From Micromonospora olivasterospora (GTDB lineage Bacteria; Actinomycetota; Actinomycetes; Mycobacteriales; Micromonosporaceae): a stretch of DNA of 64,000 bases. The DNA lies in NCBI RefSeq assembly GCF_007830265.1, contig NZ_VLKE01000001.1, positions 744,001 through 808,000 of the forward strand, given 5' to 3'. Made by a program: the position numbers and the translations under genes. Position 1 is the first letter of the stretch. Each line of letters begins with the position of its first letter. Shown here piece after piece: positions 17,129 through 25,534 of this stretch. The notes under the pieces are model-generated. The model was not told the origin of the DNA. It did not search any database and saw only the letters and a list, made by a program, of their open reading frames with translations.

Positions 17129-17372
17129 AACGAACGCCCTGCTCGACGCCCCTGACGGCGGCGGCACTAAAGGCGGGGATCTCGGTCACGGTGTCGCCGC
17201 ACGTCCTGCGGCATACCTGCGCGACCCTCTCCCGCGACGCCGGGGCCCGCTTGGAGGACATCCAGGACCAGCTCGGTCACGCCGTCCGTACCCACCCGCC
17301 GCTACGACCACGGCGGTGCCCGGCTCGACCGGTCCCCCGGCTTACAGCCTCGCCGGCTACCTCACCGGCTGA
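17129..17372 (+). pseudogene. Tyrosine integrase, decayed C-terminal remnant
   Basis: The reading LKAGISVTVSPHVLRHTCATL, then LEDIQDQLGHA, gives the HxLRHT box and the helix before the catalytic Tyr of phage-type integrases. The expected RTTRRYDHGGARLDRSP and PAYSLAGYLTG follow, but in two other frames. The N-terminal two thirds are missing. It is a remnant of a mobile element beside the LacI/aminotransferase block. No att site or tRNA is visible. Confidence 0.65.
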
Positions 17373-17640
17373 CGACCCGGCGGGGGCAAGGCTGCCCTGC
17401 CACCTCCGGCCCGAACGTGCGAACCCACAAGGCGCGGGACCACGCACGATCCGCGCCGCCACCAGGGCGCTGGCCGGAATGGCGACGGCGCCAGGCGGGT
17501 GGCCCTCCGACCCGCTGTGCCCGGCGGGTGGGGCCGCCGTCGCCGGGAATGGCCTGGCGATCACACCGACGCGGTGACGGCTTCCGGGCGCTCCCGTAGG
17601 ACACCGATGATCGGCGAGCGCCCGCACGATGCCGCAATCC
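17373..17640. other. Non-coding stretch after the integrase remnant
   Basis: Open frames here have no recognisable domain, poor codon bias and no ribosome sites. I see no gene; it is probably decayed mobile DNA. Confidence 0.4.
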
Positions 17641-17838
17641 TCAAAGGGGGCGAGTCTCGATGTCTCGTTCCGGCTCCACGCGATCGGCGAGGTAGCGCAG
17701 GAGCGCGGCGACCGACACGCGGAGGTCGGCCAGCGGCGGGCCGTCCGGCCGGTGTTCCGGCACGACGGGGGCGTCAGGGCGGGCACTGAGTACGTGCCGG
17801 CGTGTCTGTTCGAGGGCGCGAATGCCGAACGGGTCCAT
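17641..17838 (-). CDS. Small protein divergent from lacI
   Basis: 65 codons begin MDPFGIRALEQTRRHVLSA and include LADLRVSVAALLRYLADRVEP, probably helical. An excellent ribosome site (AAGGAGG) sits 7 nt before the ATG, so it is likely real. It is transcribed away from the LacI gene, and the twin operators at 17881-17909 lie between them, so both are probably controlled by that regulator. I recognise no family. Confidence 0.55.
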   Translation of the reverse strand: MDPFGIRALEQTRRHVLSARPDAPVVPEHRPDGPPLADLRVSVAALLRYLADRVEPERDIETRPL

Positions 17839-17880
17839 CGGTTCCTCCTTGAAGCCGGGCCGCGCGTTTGAGCTCTCGCT

Positions 17881-17909
17881 CTGAACTAGTTTAGTCTGAA
17901 CTGGTTCAG
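17881..17909. promoter_or_regulatory. Twin operators between the small ORF and lacI
   Basis: CTGAACTAGTTTAG (17881-17894) and CTGAACTGGTTCAG (17896-17909) are near-identical 14-nt palindromes with a 15-nt period. The second is perfect apart from its two central bases. They fit autoregulation by the LacI-type protein starting 19 nt later. No copy was seen before the aminotransferase gene. Confidence 0.65.
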
Positions 17910-17927
17910 TGTGGGAGCATCATCGAG

Positions 17928-19007
17928 GTGGATGGCGTGAAGCGCGGGCACAGGGGTGGAGGGCGATCGGGCGGAGGTCCTACGCTGGCCGACGTCGCCG
18001 CCGCCCTCAATGTGTCGAAGTCGACGGTGTCGAACGCCTACAACCGACCGGATCAGCTCAGTGCGCAGTTGCGTGAGCGGATCATGGCCGAGGCTGGGCG
18101 GCTCGGCTACCACGGTCCCGACCCGATCGCTGCTACGTTCAGCCGCCGCCGGGCCGGGGCGATCGGGCTGATCTTCGACGACCCGCTGACGTTCGCCCTC
18201 ACCGACCCCGCGGAGGTGCTGTTCTCCACGGGCATCGGCGAGGTTTGCGAGCAGGCCGGTGTGGGTCTCCTCCTCATCCCGCAGGGCAGCGGGGTCGGAC
18301 TGGTGCGGCAGGCGCTGGTTGACGGGTTCGTATGCCACTGCGACATCGACGGGGATACCCGTGTCGATACTGCGGTCGGACGCGGGATGCCCGTCGTCGT
18401 CGTGGACGGCCTGCCCCGGCCGGACGCCGGCTACGTAGGCATCAACGACCGCGCCGCCGCCGCCGAGGCGGCGCGTCATCTGATCGAGCTCGGCCATCGG
18501 CGTATCGCCGTGCTGGCCTCACCGTTGCGTCCGGACGGCCGCGGTGGGCTGGCCAACATCGACCGGCAGGCGGCGGCACAGCACCACGTCATGCGAGAAA
18601 GGTTGGCGGGATACCGGACTGCCCTGGAGGCCGGCGGCATCGACTGGGCCGGTGTGCCCGTGGCCGAGTGTTCTCCGTACGGGCGGGAGTCGGGTTACCG
18701 CGCGGCAGCCGATCTGCTCGACAACTCGGGCCCACCGACCGCCCTGTTAGCCGGCAGCGACGAACTCGCCCTCGGGGCCCTGCGGGCCGCTGCGGCGCTC
18801 GGCCTGGCCGTGCCCGGCGATCTCTCGATCGTCGGGTTCGACGACGCGCCGCCTGCGGCCTGGGCCACACCCGGCCTCACCACGATGCGGCAACCGCACC
18901 GGGACAAGGGCCGGCTGGCCGCCGAATACCTCATGGCGCCACAGGAGCGCGCCATTGTCACGCTTACCGCAGATCTGATCGTACGGGGGTCGAGCGCGCC
19001 ACTCTGA
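17928..19007 (+). CDS. LacI-family transcriptional regulator
   Basis: The 359-residue protein has the LacI helix-turn-helix TLADVAAALNVSKSTVSNAYN at about residues 19-39. The hinge helix and a type 1 periplasmic-binding-protein-like effector domain follow, with FSTGIGEVCEQAGVGLLLIP, VVVVDGLPRPDAGYVGINDR, HLIELGHRRIAVL and DLSIVGFDDAPPAAWATPGLTT. It probably senses a sugar or cyclitol and controls itself and its neighbours. GTG at 17928 was chosen; GTG at 17937 is an alternative. LacI regulators beside aminotransferase/oxidoreductase genes also occur at the Bacillus ntd kanosamine locus. Confidence 0.9.
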   Translation: MDGVKRGHRGGGRSGGGPTLADVAAALNVSKSTVSNAYNRPDQLSAQLRERIMAEAGRLGYHGPDPIAATFSRRRAGAIGLIFDDPLTFALTDPAEVLFSTGIGEVCEQAGVGLLLIPQGSGVGLVRQALVDGFVCHCDIDGDTRVDTAVGRGMPVVVVDGLPRPDAGYVGINDRAAAAEAARHLIELGHRRIAVLASPLRPDGRGGLANIDRQAAAQHHVMRERLAGYRTALEAGGIDWAGVPVAECSPYGRESGYRAAADLLDNSGPPTALLAGSDELALGALRAAAALGLAVPGDLSIVGFDDAPPAAWATPGLTTMRQPHRDKGRLAAEYLMAPQERAIVTLTADLIVRGSSAPL

Positions 19008-19067
19008 AATTCACATAGCGAGAAACATTCCGACGGCTCGGATAGCAGCCGATCGGGCATATCGCGC

Positions 19068-19085
19068 TGCACTTATCTAAGTGCA
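19068..19085 (+). terminator. Small hairpin after lacI
   Basis: TGCACTT-ATCT-AAGTGCA forms a 7-bp stem with a 4-nt loop about 60 nt after the lacI stop. It is followed by an A-rich, not T-rich, stretch on the plus strand, so it is a weak terminator candidate. Confidence 0.35.
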
Positions 19086-19311
19086 TTCAAGAAAAACATG
19101 CGTCAATGTTTAACCGTCGCGGGACAGAGTGTCGCACGTCACAACTCGCCCGTGAGCTGCGAGACAATAGATCATCCTTCCACGTTCCTCGCGGCAAATA
19201 TGAATCTCGCTTGGCGCAGCTATGTGGCCGGCGACGCGCACAGCTACAGTGGCCTCGGGCTTTCTCGCAATTCTTCATGCACCGGAATGATCGCCGTAGG
19301 CCAATGTGTTG

Positions 19312-19329
19312 TGCCGCTGTAGAGCGGCA
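19312..19329 (+). promoter_or_regulatory. Hairpin or operator before the aminotransferase operon
   Basis: TGCCGCT-GTAG-AGCGGCA is a 7-bp inverted repeat 2 nt upstream of the GGGAGGAGG ribosome site. In mRNA it could mask or present the ribosome site; in DNA it could bind a regulator. Confidence 0.35.
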
Positions 19330-19344
19330 ACGGGAGGAGGGCGA

Positions 19345-20646
19345 ATGGACACTGGCGCCATTCGCGAGGCGAGGCCAAGACCACGTACCCCGATCATCAC
19401 CGACGACGACCGCGCACGTATCGATCGCTACCTGCTGCTTAACGACTTCCAGCCATCGTCCCGGGCGCTCAGCGCTCCGTGCCGTGCCCCGCGCGGTGAC
19501 TGGTACGGGACCGCCCTGGGCGCCGAGCAGGCCGCCCTGGCCCACGAGTTCACCGAGGTGCATGGTCGCGGTTACGACTTCTACAGCATCCCTGTCAGCA
19601 ACGGCACGCGAGCGATCTCCCTGACGCTGACCGCGCTCGCGGCGCACGCGGACCGGCTCGGCCTGCGCCGGCCGCGCGCCGGTGACAACGTCATCGTGCC
19701 CGCCCTGACCTGGCCCGCGACGGCGACCGCCGCGCTCGCCGTCGGCTTCGCACCGCGACTGGCCGACGTCCGCGCGGAGACGCTCGGCATCGACCCGGAC
19801 TCGGTGAGCGATCTCATCGACAACCGCACGTTCGCGATCGTCGCGGTGCACCTCTACCACCGGCTCGCCGACATCGACGAGCTGGCGGCCATCGCCGCAG
19901 AGCACGGGATCGCTCTGGTGGAGGACTGCGCGCACGCCCACGGCGCCAGCCATCGCGGCCGGCCGACCGGCTCCATCGGGCACGCCGGCACGTTCAGCCT
20001 GCAGGCGAGCAAGACGCTTACCAGCGGCGAGGGCGGCATCGTGACCACCCGGTACCAGCTGCTCGCAGAGCAGATCGCCTCGCTGGCCAACTGCGGACGG
20101 CCGTGCGGACAGGCGCTGGAGATGCCGTCGGGCAACGACCGCCTGCCCGGGCTGTCGGCGGCCTTCGCCCGGGCCCAGCTCGTCGAGTTCGGTGCCCGGC
20201 AGGCGGCGCGCGTCGAGCTGTGGGCGCAATTGGACAAGAGGGCCGCCAGCCTGCCCGGCGTCGTCCCGTTCCCGGCACAGCCGGGGACGATCTCGCCCAC
20301 CTACAAATGGGCGGCCCGATACCCGCTGCACGAGTGGGGCGGCCTGTCCTTGGACGAGGTGGCCAAGGCTTTGTCCGGCCTGCTGGACGTCGAGGTCTCC
20401 CGGGTGTATGCGCCACTGACCGACACGTCGCTGTATCGGCCGCTCAACGATCCGCTGGCGGTGAGCATCCATGACCGGGACGAGCTGGACCCGGCCAGGT
20501 ACGACTGCCCGGTCGCCACCGAACTGAGCAACTCGGTGCTCGCCATCGAGCACGCGGCAGCGCTCCGCCCCAGCTTCGCGGAGGAGTACGCCGCCGCCGT
20601 CACCACGATCCAGGCCACCACGCACAAAGGGTCAGCAGCGACGTGA
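19345..20646 (+). CDS. DegT/DnrJ/EryC1-family PLP aminotransferase (first of pair)
   Basis: 433 residues of fold type I. It shows VSNGTRAISLTL for the PLP phosphate loop, IVPALTWPATATAAL, VEDCAHAHGASHRGRPTGS (the Asp pairing with the PLP ring nitrogen) and FSLQASKTLTSGEGG with the Schiff-base Lys at about 223. These are the motifs of sugar and cyclitol aminotransferases such as AHBA-synthase- and StsC-like enzymes. It probably transaminates a keto-sugar or keto-cyclitol made by the adjacent oxidoreductase. ATG at 19345 follows GGGAGGAGG. Its stop overlaps the next start (GTGA). Confidence 0.85.
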   Translation: MDTGAIREARPRPRTPIITDDDRARIDRYLLLNDFQPSSRALSAPCRAPRGDWYGTALGAEQAALAHEFTEVHGRGYDFYSIPVSNGTRAISLTLTALAAHADRLGLRRPRAGDNVIVPALTWPATATAALAVGFAPRLADVRAETLGIDPDSVSDLIDNRTFAIVAVHLYHRLADIDELAAIAAEHGIALVEDCAHAHGASHRGRPTGSIGHAGTFSLQASKTLTSGEGGIVTTRYQLLAEQIASLANCGRPCGQALEMPSGNDRLPGLSAAFARAQLVEFGARQAARVELWAQLDKRAASLPGVVPFPAQPGTISPTYKWAARYPLHEWGGLSLDEVAKALSGLLDVEVSRVYAPLTDTSLYRPLNDPLAVSIHDRDELDPARYDCPVATELSNSVLAIEHAAALRPSFAEEYAAAVTTIQATTHKGSAAT

Positions 20647-21677
20647 GAAATCTCAGGGTAGGCATCATCGGATGTGGCCAGATGGCCCGCAATCACGCGG
20701 TCGCCTACCAGGCCCTGAACGGCGTCGAGCTCGTTGCGGCACACGACCACGACGATCGGGCCGCCGACCGGTTCTGCGCGGACTTCGGCATCAGGCGGGC
20801 CGGCCTGTCCGAACTGCTGGAAACGGTGGACGCGGTCAGCGTCTGTACCTGGCCGGCCTCACACGCGGCGCTCACGCTGGCGGCCCTGCAGGCCGGGGTG
20901 CACGTGCTCTGCGAGAAGCCGCCCGCAACCAACGCCGACGAGGCGGCCGAGATGCTGGAGATGGCCGGCAAACAGGGGCTGGTGCTCACCTACGGGCTGC
21001 TCTACCGACACGTGTTCCGCGACATCGCCGGCCTCGTCACGGACGTCGGCCGACCGTACAAGATCAACGCTAAATGGTTGCGGCGGTTCGGGTTCCCGAG
21101 CTGGAGCGCCACCGGCTACCTGCACAGCTCCGGCGGAGCCCTGACCGATCTCGGAGTCCACATGATCGACCTGGCGCTGTACCTGCTCGGCAACCCCGAT
21201 CCCACACTTGTCCATGCCGCCGCCTGGAATCACCGTACCCAGGAGTTCTACGGCCAGGACACGTCCACCGACGACAGCGCCTTCGTCTTCATCCGGCTCG
21301 ACAACGGGTGCTCCGTGGTGGTGGACGTGGCGTACTCGACGGACATGACCGACGACGAGCACGTCTCTGTCGAGGTCCAGGGGTCCCGCGGCACGCTGCT
21401 GCTCGCGGTCCCGACCACGCAGACCACCTTCACGCCGGAACTGTTCCCGCGCTTCCACCGCTGCGACGAGACGTCATCCAGCTTCTCCCTGGTCAGCCGG
21501 CGGCCGCGCCTGGTCCGCGAAGCCATCCAGGACCAGCTCGCCGACTTCTGCGACGCCGTCCGCACCGGGCAGCCGCCGCTCGTCCCTGCGAGCGAGGCGG
21601 TCACCCTCCAGCGGATCCTCGACCTCGCGGTCCTCTCCGCCCAGACGAAGAATCGCACGATCGGAGTGAACGCATGA
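20643..21677 (+). CDS. Gfo/Idh/MocA-family NAD(P)-dependent oxidoreductase
   Basis: 344 residues with the Rossmann start VGIIGCGQMARNHAVAYQ, the EKPPATNADEAAEM motif at the active-site edge (the usual EKP Lys is present) and GGALTDLGVHMIDLALYLLG with the catalytic Asp and His. Such enzymes oxidise a hydroxyl of a sugar, nucleotide sugar or inositol; with DegT-type partners they create the ketone that is then aminated. GTG start overlaps the previous stop and the TGA overlaps the next ATG. The lack of any gap supports a shared pathway. Confidence 0.88.
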   Translation: MRNLRVGIIGCGQMARNHAVAYQALNGVELVAAHDHDDRAADRFCADFGIRRAGLSELLETVDAVSVCTWPASHAALTLAALQAGVHVLCEKPPATNADEAAEMLEMAGKQGLVLTYGLLYRHVFRDIAGLVTDVGRPYKINAKWLRRFGFPSWSATGYLHSSGGALTDLGVHMIDLALYLLGNPDPTLVHAAAWNHRTQEFYGQDTSTDDSAFVFIRLDNGCSVVVDVAYSTDMTDDEHVSVEVQGSRGTLLLAVPTTQTTFTPELFPRFHRCDETSSSFSLVSRRPRLVREAIQDQLADFCDAVRTGQPPLVPASEAVTLQRILDLAVLSAQTKNRTIGVNA

Positions 21678-23011
21678 CCGACATGCCGGCCGCCCTCGGA
21701 GGCCGCCCCGTCGTCCGCCCAGACAACGAGCCGGGCTGGCCGCTGTCCGGGGCCATCGAGAAGGCAGCCCTCGCCGAGATCACCGACAGCGGCCAATGGG
21801 TCGGGTTCAGCCACATTCCCGCCAAATGGCGGGCGATCCTCGAGCAGGTGGTAGCCGCCACCACCGGCCATCGCTACGGGATCGGGCAGCCCAACGGCAC
21901 CCTCGCCATCGCCAGCGGCATCCGCGCGCAGCTGCGCTCCCGCGGCCCGCAGTGGGCACGAGGCCGTGACCAGGTCCTGGTCGCTGACCTGACGCACGCC
22001 TCCGCCCACCACGGCGTCCGGCTGGGGGTCGCGTCGGAGCTCGGACGCGCCCCCGAGCTGGTGGCGATCGACGCCCGCCCGGACGCCACCATGGACGCCG
22101 AGTGCGTCGCCGGCTACCTCGGTCAGCACGCCAACCGGGTTCTGGCCGTGGTGCCAGCGACCATGTACGGCAACTTCGGACCGATCGAACAGATCGTGCG
22201 GCTCGCCGAGGATCACGACGTCGTCGTGCACCACGACAACGCGCTGGGCGGTGCTGCCCGGTACGACGGGCGACACGCGGTCACCGCATCGATCTCCGGA
22301 CACGGCGAGGGCAAGGCGACACCCTCCTGTGAGGGCGGTCTCGTCGTGACGTCCGACCCGGACGTGGCCGCACTGGTCAGGGCCGACACCGACTGCGGCA
22401 ACGCCCCGGCGCGGCTCGACCCGATCCCGTACGCCGACTTCGGGCCGATCCCCGCCGGCAACCAGCGCATGGGCGAGCAACCAGCCGCACTCATGCTGAT
22501 CCAGTGGCTGCGGGCAATGCACAGCAGGCTTCAGGTACGGGAGAACCGGCGGCTCGTCACCGAGCTCGCGCAGGACTCGGCCCTGTTCCCCGTACCGGTG
22601 CTGAAGGTCCCGCCGGTCGACGCCGAGTATCCGCCGTTCTTCTGTCTGCACATGGAGTGCACCGACGAGTTGGAGACCGAGCTCGGCCTGACCCCCGACG
22701 ATCTGCGGGTCGCGCTCACTGCGGAGGGGATCTGGGCCGAGGCAGGGTTCATCCCGACCCACCTCGACCCCGCCTGGCAGGACCAGATCACCGACGTCGG
22801 CTTCACCTACGCCGGATCGAAACGGGTGTACGAGCGCGCGATCTTCATGCACAACAAGTATCTGCGCCACCCGGACTTCCCGGTCTGGCTGGCCGAAATC
22901 CTGCAACGGATCAGGGACAACGCCGGGAAACTCGCCGGCATCAGCGAAAGCATCCCGGAAAGCGATCGTCATCGGGTGACCAACCCGTTCGTCCGGAAGG
23001 CGCACCCATGA
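21674..23011 (+). CDS. Divergent DegT-type PLP enzyme (second of pair)
   Basis: The 445-residue protein starts PAALGGRPVVRP and has GWPLSGAIEKAALAEI, like other DegT enzymes. The pyridine-binding position reads VVHHDNALGGAARYDG, and the lysine loop is SGHGEGKATPSCEGG (Lys about 214) instead of the usual FSFQxxKxxxxGEGG. The fold is clear but the active-site loops are unusual, so it may do a second transamination, a dehydration or another PLP reaction. ATG overlaps the Gfo/Idh stop and its TGA overlaps the MFS start. Confidence 0.78.
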   Translation: MTDMPAALGGRPVVRPDNEPGWPLSGAIEKAALAEITDSGQWVGFSHIPAKWRAILEQVVAATTGHRYGIGQPNGTLAIASGIRAQLRSRGPQWARGRDQVLVADLTHASAHHGVRLGVASELGRAPELVAIDARPDATMDAECVAGYLGQHANRVLAVVPATMYGNFGPIEQIVRLAEDHDVVVHHDNALGGAARYDGRHAVTASISGHGEGKATPSCEGGLVVTSDPDVAALVRADTDCGNAPARLDPIPYADFGPIPAGNQRMGEQPAALMLIQWLRAMHSRLQVRENRRLVTELAQDSALFPVPVLKVPPVDAEYPPFFCLHMECTDELETELGLTPDDLRVALTAEGIWAEAGFIPTHLDPAWQDQITDVGFTYAGSKRVYERAIFMHNKYLRHPDFPVWLAEILQRIRDNAGKLAGISESIPESDRHRVTNPFVRKAHP

Positions 23012-24207
23012 CCGGGCCGACCCGGCGCTCCGCGGTCGTACCCATGATCGCGTTGTCGGGACTCTACTTCGTCAACACGTTCCTGTCCGCGGCACTCGCC
23101 CCGCGCTACGCCGAACTCGTAACCGACCTGGGCATCTCCGCTGACGGGCTCGGTCTCGCCCTGCTTGGGCAGGCAATCGGTCTTACCGCGATCATCCTCA
23201 CGGTAGCGCCCCGCCTCGCCGACCGCTACGGCGCGCGGGCAGTCGCCCGGCTCGGCGCCGTGTCGTTCTGCGTCCTGACGCCGCTGATCGGCCTGGCAAA
23301 CTCCTGGACCATGCTGTTCGCCGCCTTCCTGGCGACCGGCGCGGTCAACTCGCTGCTCGATCTGGGCATGGCCCGGTCGGCGACCGAAGCCGAGCAACGG
23401 ACCGGGCGTACGCTCATCACCTTCCTCGACATCCCGGCTGCGCTCGGATCGTTGGTCGGGGCGGCCGCTGGCGCCGCGACCGCCGGACGGGCCGGCATCG
23501 GCGAGTACGCCCTGGCGGCGAGTGTGGCCGGCCTGTTCATCGTCCTGGCGGTATGGCGGTTCCTACCCTCACCGGCGGCAAGGACACCGGACCTGCCGGA
23601 ACAACATCAGAGCATCCCGGTCGTCGCGCTGTGCGTCCTGGCCGCGGCCGGGCTCGGCATGCAGCTCGCGGTGCTCGACTGGGCCAGCCTCGTCTACCGG
23701 GAACTGGCCGCCCCACCGACCCAGTACGGCATCGGCAACCTGGCCTTCGTCACCGGCGCGACCCTGATCCTGATCGTCTGCGGACCGCTGGCCGACCGGT
23801 TCGGCCCGGCCGCGGTGCTGCGGACATCGGCGGTGGTCGGCATCGCCGGCATGGTGGCCGCCACGTTCTCCAGCTCCGTCGTGGTTGTCACCATCGGGTT
23901 CGCCCTGGCCGGGATCGGTCTGCAACCGGCCCACCCGCTCGCGTTGAGCGCCGCCGGACGCGGGTCGGTCAAGAATCAGGCCCGGGTGATCGGCGCCAGT
24001 TACATCGGGATGGCGCTGATGCGGCCAGCAGTCGGTGGTCTCGCCACCGCCATCGACGTCCAGGTCGCCCTGGGGCTGGTGACCATCGCCCTCGGGATTG
24101 CTGTGTTCATCCTGGCCCCGAAGGCCCGTAAGGCGCCGACCGTCGAACGTGTCTCGTCAAATACGCACGGCGATGAACGAGGGCTGTCAACTACGCGACA
24201 GATATAG
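23008..24207 (+). CDS. MFS transporter, probable exporter of the cluster product
   Basis: The 399-residue protein has about twelve hydrophobic helices in two halves. PRLADRYGARAVARLG and PLADRFGPAAVLRT in the loops after helices 2 and 8 are the MFS signature repeats. It resembles YbjJ/fucose-permease-like carriers. Coupled by ATGA to the second PLP gene, it most likely exports the amino product or imports its precursor. The last 25 residues are polar. There is no terminator hairpin after the stop; the DNA turns AT-richer. Confidence 0.85.
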   Translation: MTGPTRRSAVVPMIALSGLYFVNTFLSAALAPRYAELVTDLGISADGLGLALLGQAIGLTAIILTVAPRLADRYGARAVARLGAVSFCVLTPLIGLANSWTMLFAAFLATGAVNSLLDLGMARSATEAEQRTGRTLITFLDIPAALGSLVGAAAGAATAGRAGIGEYALAASVAGLFIVLAVWRFLPSPAARTPDLPEQHQSIPVVALCVLAAAGLGMQLAVLDWASLVYRELAAPPTQYGIGNLAFVTGATLILIVCGPLADRFGPAAVLRTSAVVGIAGMVAATFSSSVVVVTIGFALAGIGLQPAHPLALSAAGRGSVKNQARVIGASYIGMALMRPAVGGLATAIDVQVALGLVTIALGIAVFILAPKARKAPTVERVSSNTHGDERGLSTTRQI

Positions 24208-24456
24208 CCTTGCTTCTATTCCAACGACTTTGCTGATATGACGTTGGGTAAGGCGTCACCGCAGCCTGGCCGTTCCGATCCGATCAGCCGGTTCTGCGCG
24301 GACGCCCGCACCCCTAACTCGATCTTCGAGTTCCTGCACGAACACCGTGACCAGCTGACCGGGGTTGGGCCACTTTCGCGTCGGCGCTGACGCCGTCACC
24401 CGCCTGCTGACCTGCCTGGCCAAGACCGGCGGCCGCGACCGCCGGGAAGCGCCGCG
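24208..24456. other. Decayed region after the MFS gene
   Basis: I see no convincing gene. A short plus-strand frame near 24275-24390 reads SRFCADARTPNSIFEFLHEH, faintly like the N terminus of some transposases, but it stops early. It may be mobile-element debris. Confidence 0.35.
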
Positions 24457-24651
24457 GTGCGGGCGCCCAGCCGCGCGAAGCAGACCACCGGCGGCGGGGC
24501 AGTTTCGCCGGCCTGCGTGACGTGCGAACGCGGCTACCGCGCCGGAGCTCGGCCCGGAAGGGTGACCGAGGGATGGGCGCATGTGGCCTGCGCCGAGGCG
24601 GTCCGCGAGCGGGACCGGATTCCTGCGTGGGGAGACGTTCGCCGCGCGTAA
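24457..24651 (+). CDS. Small CxxC...HxxxC protein, possible zinc-binding ORF of mobile origin
   Basis: 64 codons from GTG contain PACVTCERGYRAG and later WAHVACAEAV, a CxxC plus HxxxC spacing like a small zinc finger. Such short proteins are frequent in actinobacterial integrative elements. The ribosome site is weak. It could be a fragment of something longer. Confidence 0.35.
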   Translation: MRAPSRAKQTTGGGAVSPACVTCERGYRAGARPGRVTEGWAHVACAEAVRERDRIPAWGDVRRA

Positions 24652-24720
24652 GCCGTCGGACTGGCCGCTCGGCAAAGGCCCCTCATCGAGCCGGGTCACG
24701 CGCACCTGCGCGGGCCCCTG

Positions 24721-24990
24721 GTGCGCGAGGACGCGGTCGCCGCCCGGGTGGAGGCGTTCTTCGCCGAACCGCGGGCGGCGGACGAGGTGTTCAGCACGTA
24801 CCGCCCGGACAGCGGGTCCGGTGCCCGGCTCGGTGGCCGGGCACCGGACCCGGCCACCGCCGACCCGCTGGTGCGGGAGGTGCTCGGGCTGCGCGAGGCG
24901 GCCCGGGCCCGCACCGGCGGCTGGTTCGACGCGCGGCGGCTGCCGCTGCCCGCCGGGGGCACGGGCTTCGACCCGTCCCCGGGACGCGCC
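24721..24990 (+). pseudogene. apbE (FAD:protein FMN transferase) internal fragment
   Basis: EAFFAEPRAADEVFSTYRPD, then DPLVREVLGLREAARARTGG, then WFDARRLPLP, is the early-middle part of ApbE flavin transferases. Both the N-terminal part and the C-terminal two thirds are missing. The frame runs on to the CrtA-like gene without being coding there. It marks a deletion or insertion scar at the right edge of the accessory block. Confidence 0.6.
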
Positions 24991-25045
24991 GCCGAGCCGA
25001 GCGGGTCGCCGCCGGCCGGTGAACCGGGAGCGCGAGAATGGCGGC

Positions 25046-25534
25046 ATGCAGCAACACCCGAACGTACGGGCGGTGCAGGACGCCCTCGCCGCCGCGGGCG
25101 CGCGGGACGGCTCCGGCCGGCCCGCCCAGGTCCGCCTGTTGCCCGAGGCGGTGCACACCGCCGCCGCGGCGGCCGAGGCGCTCGGCGCGCCCGTCGGCGC
25201 CATCGCGAACTCGCTCGTCTTCGCCGCCGACGACGCGCCGCTGCTGGTGCTCACCTCCGGCGCGCACCGGGTGGACACCGCCGGCCTGGCCGCGTCCCTC
25301 GGGGTGACCCGGCTGCGGCGGGCCACCCCGGAGTTCGTCCGCGCGCACACCGGCCAGGTGATCGGCGGGGTCGCCCCGCTGGGCCACCCGCGGCCGCTGC
25401 GCACCGTCGTCGACACGGCCCTGGAGAAGTACGACGAGGTGTGGGCGGCCGGCGGGGTGCCGCAGGCCGTCTTCCCCAGCACGTACGCCGAGCTGCTCCG
25501 GATCACCGCCGGCGCCCCGGCCGACGTGGCGTGA
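25046..25534 (+). CDS. ybaK: YbaK/EbsC-family aminoacyl-tRNA deacylase
   Basis: 162 residues with the YbaK fold: AIANSLVFAADDAPLLVLTSGAHRVD holds the conserved Lys-free variant of the substrate loop, and VIGGVAPLGHPRPLRTVVD matches the family GGxxPxGH motif. These enzymes hydrolyse mischarged tRNA such as Cys-tRNA-Pro. ATG at 25046 was chosen. The stop overlaps the GTG of the CrtA-like gene, so it leads the coupled carotenoid-linked run, although its job is unrelated. Confidence 0.85.
   Translation: MQQHPNVRAVQDALAAAGARDGSGRPAQVRLLPEAVHTAAAAAEALGAPVGAIANSLVFAADDAPLLVLTSGAHRVDTAGLAASLGVTRLRRATPEFVRAHTGQVIGGVAPLGHPRPLRTVVDTALEKYDEVWAAGGVPQAVFPSTYAELLRITAGAPADVA

Larger units (their letters stand above)
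19008..19344. other. AT-richer intergenic region with two small hairpins
   Basis: This stretch is visibly lower in G+C than its surroundings and has no convincing gene. It holds a 7-bp stem (19068-19085) that could end lacI and a 7-bp stem (19312-19329) just before the ribosome site of the next gene. The promoter of the four-gene operon must lie here. Confidence 0.5.

Noticed and set aside
19098..19322. Possible 74-codon gene before the aminotransferase
   Set aside because: No ribosome site and codon use unlike the neighbours; the region more probably holds the promoter.
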